Assembly (NCBI GenBank): GCA_001443495.1
Contig: LDXR01000005.1
Location: forward strand, 87,871-151,870
Reading direction: 5' to 3'
Length of the DNA: 64,000 bases
Source of the DNA: a candidate division NC10 bacterium CSP1-5
GTDB lineage: Bacteria > Methylomirabilota > Methylomirabilia > Methylomirabilales > CSP1-5
Below the pieces are notes generated by a model. It did not search any database. It was not told the origin of the DNA and saw only the letters and a program-made list of their open reading frames with translations. The position numbers and the translations under genes were made by a program. Shown piece by piece: positions 57,843 to 64,000 of this stretch (its first letter is position 1; each line of letters opens with the position of its first letter).

Positions 57843-58985
57843 GTGATCCATCGCGAGCGGATGCGAGACCATTTCGTCACGCTGGTACGGATCGACAGCC
57901 CCTCCCGCCAGGAGCGAGCGCTGGCGATGCACCTCGCGGAGGAACTCCACCACCTCGGGGCCGAGGTGAGCTTTGACGAGGCCGATCGGTTGGTCGGGGG
58001 AACGGTCGGAAACCTCGTCGCCCGCATCCGCGGAACCCGAGCGGGGGCGGCCCCCTTCCTGCTCTGCGCCCACATGGACACCGTCGGCGCCGACGTCGGG
58101 ATCAAGCCTCGGGTCGAGGGGGACGTCGTCAGCAGCGACGGAACCACGATCCTGGGGGCGGATGACAAGAGCGGCATCGCCATCATCTGCGAGGTCCTTC
58201 GGGTCCTTCGAGAAGAAGCGATCCCCCACGGAGAGCTGGAGATCGTGTTCACCATCTGCGAAGAGATCGGACTCCTGGGGGCGAGGCATCTGGATGTGGC
58301 GCAGCTCCACGCCCGCACCGGCCTCATCCTGGACAGCAGCAACCCCGGTCACCTGATCACCCGCGCGCCGGCCGCCAACCGGCTGCAGTTCACCGTCCGG
58401 GGTCTCGAGGCCCACGCCGGGGTCTGCCCGGAGAAGGGGATCAATGCGATCCGGATCGCCAGTGAGGCCGTCGCGGCGATGCGCCTCGGCCGCCTGGACG
58501 ACGAGACCACGGCCAACATCGGCACCATCGAGGGCGGCACCGCCATCAACATCGTCCCCAACGCCGTCACGGTCCACGGCGAGACGCGGAGTCACGACGA
58601 GGCCAAGCTCAAGATCCAGACAGAGCACATGGTCCGCTGCTTCGAGGAGGCGGCGGCACGGCACCTGCTCTCGCTGGATGGGGTGATCCACCGCGGGCAG
58701 GTGCACTGTCAGGTCCACCGGGACTACGATCGGTTGTTCATCCCCGAGGGGGCCCGGATTGTCCAGCTCGTGCGCGAGGCCGCTCGCGCCCTCGGCCGCG
58801 AGATCACCCTCTGGGAGACTGGCGGGGGCTCTGACGCCAATATCCTCTGTGCCAAGGGGCTCGAGGTGGCCAATCTGGGAACGGGGCAGCGGGAGGTCCA
58901 CACGGTGCGCGAGCACCTGGTGCTGAGCGATATGGTGCGATCCGCAGAGCTCGTCCTGGAGACGCTCAGGCTTCAGGCAGCATGA
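57843..58985 (+). CDS. M20 family metallopeptidase (PepT-like)
   Basis: 380 residues, GTG start with a good ribosome-binding site. Metal-binding and catalytic pattern of M20/PepT: LLCAHMDTVGADVG (His, Asp), ILGADDKSGIA (bridging Asp), FTICEEIGLLGA (Glu-Glu), LILDSSNPGHL (Asp) and the last His in GQREVHTVREHL. The lid domain is at residues about 185-290 (FTVRGLEAHAGVCPEKGINAI). It cuts di- or tripeptides in the cytoplasm. Confidence 0.9.
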   Translation: MIHRERMRDHFVTLVRIDSPSRQERALAMHLAEELHHLGAEVSFDEADRLVGGTVGNLVARIRGTRAGAAPFLLCAHMDTVGADVGIKPRVEGDVVSSDGTTILGADDKSGIAIICEVLRVLREEAIPHGELEIVFTICEEIGLLGARHLDVAQLHARTGLILDSSNPGHLITRAPAANRLQFTVRGLEAHAGVCPEKGINAIRIASEAVAAMRLGRLDDETTANIGTIEGGTAINIVPNAVTVHGETRSHDEAKLKIQTEHMVRCFEEAAARHLLSLDGVIHRGQVHCQVHRDYDRLFIPEGARIVQLVREAARALGREITLWETGGGSDANILCAKGLEVANLGTGQREVHTVREHLVLSDMVRSAELVLETLRLQAA

Positions 58986-59020
58986 TCGCGCGGGCATGAT
59001 CCAGAGGGGAGGCAGGTGGG

Positions 59021-59422
59021 ATGTACACGGTGACCAGCATCATGAAGAGCCCGGTCGTCAGCATCGAGGGCCACAAGTCGGTGGCGGAGGCACTGCACCG
59101 GATGCACGAGAAGGGGGTCTCGAGCATCCTGGTCACCTCCGCGGCACCCGGAGAGCCTAAGGGGATCATGACCAAGCGGGACATCATCTCGAAGGTGGTC
59201 TCCCAGGGAAAGGACCCTGGAAAGCTCAAGGTCCAGGAGGTCATGACGGAGAGGCTCATCACGGTCCCCCCCGACTGCCCCCTCCGGGACGCCGCCGCAT
59301 TGATGATGGAGAAGGGGATTCGCCGGGTCCTGGTGCGTCGCGGCCACGAGATCATCGGGATCGTGAGCGACACCGATATCTTCAGAGCCGTGGAGGAATC
59401 GGGATGGGGCCTGGATTACTGA
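59021..59422 (+). CDS. CBS domain pair protein
   Basis: 133 residues made of two CBS motifs (VTSIMKSPVVSIEGHKSVAEALHRMHEKGVSSILV and VQEVMTERLITVPPDCPLRDAAALMMEKGIRRVLV). It binds adenosine nucleotides and senses energy state. Only 35 bases after the peptidase gene. Its end overlaps the end of another CBS gene on the other strand by 7 bases. Confidence 0.93.
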   Translation: MYTVTSIMKSPVVSIEGHKSVAEALHRMHEKGVSSILVTSAAPGEPKGIMTKRDIISKVVSQGKDPGKLKVQEVMTERLITVPPDCPLRDAAALMMEKGIRRVLVRRGHEIIGIVSDTDIFRAVEESGWGLDY

Positions 59423-59838
59423 GGCTTCTTCTGCATGATCTCCACGAAGGCGGCCAGGATGTCAGTCTTGGTGATGATCCCCACCAGGAGGTCCCCCTGG
59501 ACCACTGGAAGCCCTCCGATGCGCCGTTCGAGGAGGAGGCGAGCGGCATCGGCGATGGAAGTCTCGGGGGTGACCGTGAAAACCCGCTTCGTCATGATCT
59601 GACCCACCGGGATCTTCTCAAGGGCGTCGAAGGGGTCTTGCTTTTTGTCGTCCGCCGTCACCGCCGATGGATAGACCAGACGGATATCCCGGTCCGTCAC
59701 GATCCCGACGAGTCTTCCGTCCTCCACCACCGGCAGGTGTCGGATGTGTCGCTCCCCGAGCAGCTTCAGGGCGGTCCAGACGCTATCCGAGGGGCGGACC
59801 AGAACCACCGCCGTCCTCATCCGCTCGGCAACCCGCAT
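59416..59838 (-). CDS. CBS domain pair protein
   Basis: 140 residues from the ATG at 59838 (GGAGGAG about 6 bases before); the frame upstream lacks coding character. Two CBS motifs (RMRTAVVLVRPSDSVWTALKLLGERHIRHLPVV and VGQIMTKRVFTVTPETSIADAARLLLERRIGGLPVV) with a charged linker (TADDKKQDPFDALEKI). Converges with the other CBS gene, so the two could regulate each other by antisense overlap at their ends. Confidence 0.92.
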   Translation of the reverse strand: MRVAERMRTAVVLVRPSDSVWTALKLLGERHIRHLPVVEDGRLVGIVTDRDIRLVYPSAVTADDKKQDPFDALEKIPVGQIMTKRVFTVTPETSIADAARLLLERRIGGLPVVQGDLLVGIITKTDILAAFVEIMQKKPQ

Positions 59839-60121
59839 CCCACTCTCCTCCCATCGATACGCTGGTACACCCCGCCGGGAACCGGCCGCAACGCCATTTT
59901 TCCAGCCTAAGATAACAGGCCGTCGCAGAAGGGTCAAGGCAACTTCATCCGCTTTCAGGCCTTGCACCCGTTCCTGTGATCCGGTATGTTCGGTGAATGT
60001 TGAGTGGCTTCGCACCGGCGATTCTCCAAGTTGCCCATGGATATCCAGCAGCAACGGATCCTGGACTATCTCGTCGCGAGCGAGCCATTCGCTTGACCAC
60101 CGCGTGGTTCACGAGGCATCT

Positions 60122-60700
60122 GTGATCGACCGTGACGAGATCCGACGGGTTATCATAGGGCGCCAACGACAGATGCTGTCTCCCGAGGGAAGACGGCGGG
60201 CGGCGGTGCTGGTCCCTCTCTATCAGACCGAAGGCGAGTTTCAGATCCTCCTGATCAAGCGGACGGAGCATCTCAAGACGCACGGAGGACAGATCGCCTT
60301 TCCGGGTGGGATCTGGCACCCGGAAGATCCGAATCCCACCTCCACGGCCCTGAGAGAGGCCCACGAAGAGATGGGCATCCGTCTCCAGGATGTGGACGTC
60401 CTGGGGGAGGTGGACGATACCGCCACCGCCACGTCCAACTTCCTTATCACGCCGGTCGTCGGGGTCATCCCCTTTCCGTATCCTTTCCACCTCAACGGGG
60501 AAGAGATTGCCGATCTCCTCTCTCTGTCCCTCGATATCCTTCGGGATCCGGAGGCCTTCCGTGAGGAGACCTGGGAGAAGGAAGGCGGAACGGTCCGGGT
60601 CTGGGTTCGCCGGGAAGGGCCTCACATCATCTGGGGGGCCACCGCCAGGATTCTGCGCCACTTCGGTGAGATTCTCTTCGGCGCGCAGGCGGGGCGCTGA
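60122..60700 (+). CDS. Nudix hydrolase, CoA pyrophosphatase type
   Basis: 192 residues from the GTG at 60122 (GAGG 6 bases before). The CoA-specific motif LLIKRTEHLKTHGGQIAFPGG and the Nudix box GIWHPEDPNPTSTALREAHEEMGI (residues about 60-85) are both present. It breaks down CoA or its oxidised forms to keep the CoA pool healthy. The preceding 59839-60121 holds no gene that I can support. Confidence 0.9.
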   Translation: MIDRDEIRRVIIGRQRQMLSPEGRRRAAVLVPLYQTEGEFQILLIKRTEHLKTHGGQIAFPGGIWHPEDPNPTSTALREAHEEMGIRLQDVDVLGEVDDTATATSNFLITPVVGVIPFPYPFHLNGEEIADLLSLSLDILRDPEAFREETWEKEGGTVRVWVRREGPHIIWGATARILRHFGEILFGAQAGR

Positions 60701-60739
60701 CACGGCTCAACGAACAGCGCCTCCGCTGAGGATCTGCTG

Positions 60740-61429
60740 ATGGTCACTCTACTTCTCTTCGACGTGGACGGAACCCTCATCCATACCGGAGGCGCCGGAA
60801 TTCGGGCTTTCCAAAGGACATTCCGTGAACTGTTCAGAGTCACGATGGCCACAGACGGCATTCGGTTCCACGGCCGGACCGATCCGGAGATCCTCGAGGA
60901 CATCTTCGTCGCCGGGTTCGGCCGGCCGCCCACCCCCGAACAGGTCGAGGCCATCTGTCGGCGTTATCTCGGCTACCTTCACGACGAGGTCCCGCAGTCG
61001 CCAGGCTACCGCATCATGCCGGGACTCCCCCATCTGTTGGAGGTCCTTGCCGCCCGGGGCGAGGTCCGGCTAGGCCTGGCCACCGGCAATCTGGAAGGGG
61101 CGGCTCGCATCAAGCTGAGTCGGGCCGACCTGAACCGGTACTTTTCCTTCGGCGGATTCGGCTCGGACGCAAAAGATCGCACCGCTCTCATCCGAAAGGC
61201 GATCGACCGGGGCAAGAGCCTCGTGGGGGGATCGCACGAGATCAGGGTGATCGTGATCGGCGACACCGATCTTGACATCGCCTGCGGTCGGGCAGCAGGA
61301 GCAATGACGGTGGCCGTCGCGACCGGCGGCGACTCCTGGGAGATCCTGCGGCAGGCCTCCCCCGACCATCTTCTCAAAGACTTGGGCCGTCCCGAGGAGT
61401 TGCTGGCGATCCTGGGAAACGCCATGTGA
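60740..61429 (+). CDS. HAD family hydrolase (phosphoglycolate phosphatase-like)
   Basis: 229 residues. Nucleophile and acid/base Asp in LLFDVDGTLIHTGGAG (Asp8 and Asp10), motif II LGLATGN, Lys in ARIKLSRADL, and motif IV VIVIGDTDLDIACGRAAGA. A helical cap at residues 20-85. GAGGA precedes the ATG. It removes phosphate from a small molecule such as phosphoglycolate; 39 bases after the Nudix gene. Confidence 0.88.
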   Translation: MVTLLLFDVDGTLIHTGGAGIRAFQRTFRELFRVTMATDGIRFHGRTDPEILEDIFVAGFGRPPTPEQVEAICRRYLGYLHDEVPQSPGYRIMPGLPHLLEVLAARGEVRLGLATGNLEGAARIKLSRADLNRYFSFGGFGSDAKDRTALIRKAIDRGKSLVGGSHEIRVIVIGDTDLDIACGRAAGAMTVAVATGGDSWEILRQASPDHLLKDLGRPEELLAILGNAM

Positions 61430-61583
61430 TTGCGCGGCCGGTCACAACAGAGCGTCCCGTCCCCACTTTGCTACGGCGAGGGGGAAGGCCGACCGCGGAG
61501 GCCAGCGAAACTCGCGCCCCGACCGAACAGTGTGCAAACCCGAGACATGTTCGCTGACCGACCAGGGTATCTTGCGCCCGAGG

Positions 61584-61835
61584 AAGGCGGAAACTGGTTT
61601 GCGTGCGTCCGGGGTCCCGCCACGGCAACAGCGCCTGCAGGTCCCGAGCGACATTGGCGGAAGCGGCGGGGACCCTCGGCAGGCGACGGCCTGGGAAACC
61701 GCGGCGCGATCCGTGCCCGCCTTCGTTGCACGGATCGTGAACACGGAGGGACCCAGGCCGTAAGGCACCGCTCAGGGTCGCCGCGGGAGCCCCGGAGCGA
61801 GGGGCCGAGGGGGCTGTTGCCACAGAATCAGCAAC
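61584..61835. repeat. Structured 250-bp intergenic repeat, copy 1
   Basis: Visually about 85-90 percent identical to 63733-63988, same orientation. Conserved inverted pairs: CGGCCTGGG (61687-61695) with CCCAGGCCG (61752-61760), enclosing GATCCGTGC (61708-61716) with GCACGGATC (61728-61736). No gene was recognised in 61430-61893 apart from this repeat. Confidence 0.8.
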
Positions 61836-61893
61836 CCCGTCGAATCTTCCGCCAACGACGCGGAGGCCTTGCCCCCGAGCCGTTCCCGTGCCT

Positions 61894-62697
61894 TCAGCCG
61901 ACGACGTCCTCCCCCCCGTCGACGCCGATCACGTTGCCAGTCATCCAATGCGTCCCCGGGCGGCACAGGGCCACGATGGCATCCGCCACATCGGTAGTGG
62001 TCGTCAGACGCTGAAACGGATTGCGCTCCTTCGCGACCTCGATCATCTGTTCATGGCCGGGGATCTTCCGCAGCGCAGGGGTATCCGTCACCCCGGCCCG
62101 GACCGCATTGACGGCGATCCCCATCGGGGCCAATTCCAGCGCGAGCTGGCGCACGTGCGACTCCAGCGCGGCCTTGGCGGCTGAGACCGCCCCATAGGTG
62201 CGCCAGACCCGATGTCCGCCGGAGCTGGTCATCGCAAAGACCCTGGCGCCGTCCCTCATCAGTCTTCGTGCGACCAGGTCCTGGACCCAGTAGACGAGAC
62301 TGTGCGCCATGACGTCCACCGTCATGTCCATCTGGGCCTTGGTGACGGCCTCGGCGGGATTCGCGGCGATGAAGGGCTTCAGCGTGCCGAAGGCCAATGA
62401 GTGGAGGAGGACCTTGACCCCCCCCTCTTCACCCCGCTCCTTCAGAATCTTCTCCATCTGGTCCAACGCCTCACGGCGCTTCTCCTCGTCGGCGGCGTTC
62501 ATGTTGAAGAAATGGGCCTCCCGCCCCATCCCCTGAATCTCCTTGATGATCCGCTCCGCATTGGCCAGGGTGGTCCTGCGATCCAGGTGCACTCCAAAGA
62601 TATGCATCCCCGCTCGAGCCAGCGCCAGGCTCGCGGCCTCGCCGAACCCGCTCGAGGCGCCCAAGACGAGAGTCCAACCGCTCATCTGGTCGCTCAC
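61894..62697 (-). CDS. Short-chain dehydrogenase, enoyl-ACP reductase-like (FabL/FabI type)
   Basis: 267 residues from the second of two GTGs (62697; GGGAGG 5 bases before). NAD(P) site WTLVLGASSGFGEAASLALA. The active site has Tyr and Lys separated by six residues (YGAVSAAK, near 172), as in enoyl-ACP reductases and not the three of normal SDRs. Other features: VLLHSLAFGTLKPF and VNAVRAGVTDTPALRKIPGHEQM. It probably carries out the last step of fatty-acid elongation. Confidence 0.83.
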   Translation of the reverse strand: MSDQMSGWTLVLGASSGFGEAASLALARAGMHIFGVHLDRRTTLANAERIIKEIQGMGREAHFFNMNAADEEKRREALDQMEKILKERGEEGGVKVLLHSLAFGTLKPFIAANPAEAVTKAQMDMTVDVMAHSLVYWVQDLVARRLMRDGARVFAMTSSGGHRVWRTYGAVSAAKAALESHVRQLALELAPMGIAVNAVRAGVTDTPALRKIPGHEQMIEVAKERNPFQRLTTTTDVADAIVALCRPGTHWMTGNVIGVDGGEDVVG

Positions 62698-62813
62698 CAC
62701 CGCCTCCCTTCGCTCCTCTCCACCGACCCCGCCAAATAGCGGGGGGATTCTAGCCCAAGGCGGTCTCCAAAATCAATGCCGAAAGGGGATGTCCCGTGCA
62801 TGTCGGGGGTGAT

Positions 62814-63659
62814 CTATTCGACGAAATCGAGGTCGATCCGACGTGGCAAGACCCCGCGTTCGAATCCCCATTGAAGCAAGAGCTCCACCGCCCGTCGTCC
62901 CTCCTGCCCATAGGCCAGGGTCAGCTCATTCACATACATCCCCACGAAGGTGTCTGTCGAGGACCGGTCCATGCCACGGGCAAAGCCCATCGCATAGGTT
63001 AACGCCTCCTGGCGATGCCGGAGGGCGTACTGGATGCTCGCGTGGAGGAATTCAGCGATCTGCTGCATTCGCTCTTGGCCGAGATCGCGCCGGACCGCGT
63101 TCACCCCGAGCGGGAGCGGGAGTCCTGTCCGGTCGTGCCACCAGACTCCAAGATCGAGATTATTGACCAATCCGTGATCTTGATATGTCAGCTGTCCCTC
63201 GTGGATGAGGAGGCCGGCACCGTAGCGTCCTTCCACCACGGCGCCGAGGATTTGGTCAAATGGGAGGACGGCATACGAGAATTCGCCGATGCAGACCTTC
63301 AGCGCGAGATACGCGGTGGTCAGTGTCCCCGGGATGGCGATGGTCTCGCGGCGGAGCGCCTCCGGGCTCAGCGGTCTCTGCGAGACCACGATCGGCCCGT
63401 ACCGCCGCCCCATGCTCGCCCCGTGGGAGAGCAGGGCATACCTGTCGGCAACATAGGCGTACGCATGGAGCGACAAGGCGGTCACGGGGAGCTTCCCCTC
63501 CATCGCCCAGCGATTGAGTGTCTCGATGTCCGTGAGGACATGACGGAACTCCAACTCGCCGGTCTCGATCTTGCCCGCCGTGACGGCGTAGAACATAAAG
63601 GCATCGTCCGCGTCCGGGCTATGCCCCACCTCAATGATGGTTCGGAGTTCAGGGTTCAT
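62814..63659 (-). CDS. MqnD/MqnA-like periplasmic-binding-fold protein
   Basis: 281 residues. The start EVGHSPDADDAFMFYAVTAGKI matches the MqnD family (1,4-dihydroxy-6-naphthoate synthase of the futalosine menaquinone route). The middle part (MGRRYGPIVVSQRPLSPEALRRETIAIPGTLTTAYLALKV) and GLLIHEGQLTYQDHGLVNNLDLGVWW also fit. The annotated ATG lies inside a heptamer repeat, so the start could be a GTG at 63629 instead; no ribosome-binding site is clear for either. Function as MqnD is likely but not certain; binding proteins of unknown role share this fold. Confidence 0.7.
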   Translation of the reverse strand: MNPELRTIIEVGHSPDADDAFMFYAVTAGKIETGELEFRHVLTDIETLNRWAMEGKLPVTALSLHAYAYVADRYALLSHGASMGRRYGPIVVSQRPLSPEALRRETIAIPGTLTTAYLALKVCIGEFSYAVLPFDQILGAVVEGRYGAGLLIHEGQLTYQDHGLVNNLDLGVWWHDRTGLPLPLGVNAVRRDLGQERMQQIAEFLHASIQYALRHRQEALTYAMGFARGMDRSSTDTFVGMYVNELTLAYGQEGRRAVELLLQWGFERGVLPRRIDLDFVE

Positions 63660-63709
63660 GGTTCACAGTTCACGGCTTAGTGTCCGAAGTCCAATGTCCG
63701 ATGTCGCGA
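63640..63709. repeat. Ten in-phase degenerate heptamers (GTTCANN then GTCCNNN)
   Basis: Ten consecutive 7-base units without a gap: gttcgga, gttcagg, gttcatg, gttcaca, gttcacg, gcttagt, gtccgaa, gtccaat, gtccgat, gtcgcga. Here both sequence types found at 3.6 and 35.1 kb occur side by side. The left end overlaps the N-terminal codons of the MqnD-like gene. Confidence 0.85.
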
Positions 63710-63732
63710 AGGGCAAGGAGGGGGTTCCTTCC

Positions 63733-63988
63733 AAGGCAAGCGCTATCTGGGTTGCGTTCGGCCGGGGTCCCACCACGGCAACAGCGCCTGCAGGCCCCGA
63801 GCGACATTGGCGGAAGCGGCGGGGTCCCCCGGCAGGCGACGGCCTGGGAAACCGAGGCGCGATCCGTGCCGGGCCTCTTTGCAGGGATCGTGAACACGGA
63901 GGGACCCAGGCCGTAAGGCGCCGCTCAGGGTCGCCGCGGGAGGCCCGGAGCGAGGGGCCGAAGGTGCTGGTGCAACAGAATCAGCAAC
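63733..63988. repeat. Structured 250-bp intergenic repeat, copy 2
   Basis: Direct repeat of 61584-61835. The outer pair CGGCCTGGG/CCCAGGCCG is kept exactly; the inner pair has one mismatch. Together the copies flank the SDR and MqnD-like genes. The last 12 bases of the window hold nothing identifiable. Confidence 0.8.
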
Positions 63989-64000
63989 GGTGAACTATGA

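Noticed and set aside
61430..62014. A 194-residue protein across repeat copy 1
   Set aside because: Open frames in the repeat exist in several frames on both strands because of high GC; none has a ribosome-binding site or family match, while the stems explain the conservation.
63640..63709. CRISPR array
   Set aside because: The units are only 7 bases, degenerate and without spacers; no cas genes are near.

Overview
The window looks like chromosomal DNA of a high-GC, diderm, environmental bacterium. My best guess is Methylomirabilota (NC10/Rokubacteria). The diderm character is shown by a Tol/Exb inner-membrane motor, an ADP-heptose epimerase and several lipoproteins. The gene repertoire (bacillithiol enzymes, TRAP uptake, ferredoxin-linked 2-oxoacid oxidation, TusA/DsrE/OsmC proteins, a selenoprotein of the CUAEP-tail radical SAM type) fits that phylum, but the assignment is inferred from gene content and no rRNA is present. 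I found no tRNA, rRNA, CRISPR array, transposase or prophage.

Layout. 1-1.4 kb: a tolQ-tolR-tolA/tonB type cluster (minus). 1.9-5.3 kb: bshC and bshA for bacillithiol, then a DoxX protein (plus). 5.3-9.4 kb: a tight minus-strand sulfur operon (transglutaminase-like protein, Cys-rich TusA-like protein, DsrE protein, TusA-OsmC fusion, core MetE). 9.6-11.8 kb: an NfuA-like Fe-S carrier and a radical SAM protein whose apparent stop is a selenocysteine codon. 11.8-16.2 kb: an ATP-grasp protein and NAD(P) transhydrogenase, with the small alpha subunit fused to beta. 16.3-27.9 kb: an eleven-gene minus-strand catabolic operon headed by a GntR/FCD regulator with a clear promoter and GTATAC operator. 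It encodes a 2-oxoacid:ferredoxin oxidoreductase, a FAD/Fe-S 2-hydroxyacid dehydrogenase, a TRAP transporter, an enoyl-CoA hydratase and a CaiB-type CoA-transferase.

28.0-34.2 kb: an accessory stretch with a sigma-54 promoter that seems to drive a small RNA, a second structured RNA on the minus strand, several orphan small proteins, a lipase-like hydrolase and a receiver-PilZ protein with its own sigma-54 promoter. 34.2-36.1 kb: split transketolase. 36.3-39.4 kb: def, a receiver-like gene, ygfZ and msrP. 39.4-42.1 kb: orphan genes between two copies of a promoter-bearing 100-bp repeat, then a sigma-54-preceded lipoprotein. 42.2-47.4 kb: a purine/uracil permease, a P-loop kinase and a chelatase-type ATPase/VWA pair. 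47.4-61.4 kb: mostly housekeeping and single genes (DUF2914, tandem PilZ, Gfo/Idh oxidoreductase, MDR reductase, hldD, membrane-bound M16 protease, acyl-ligase/ACP/acyltransferase fusion, M20 peptidase, two CBS proteins, Nudix, HAD). 61.4-64 kb: an enoyl-ACP-reductase-like SDR and an MqnD-like protein flanked by two copies of a structured 250-bp repeat.

The strongest unusual signals are: (1) the selenocysteine codon and hairpin at 9.6 kb; (2) four near-perfect sigma-54 promoters, two of them in front of PilZ genes and one in front of an apparent small RNA; (3) the sulfur-transfer operon next to the selenoprotein; (4) the catabolic operon with its GntR operator; and (5) families of palindromic, 7- to 8-nt-periodic intergenic repeats.
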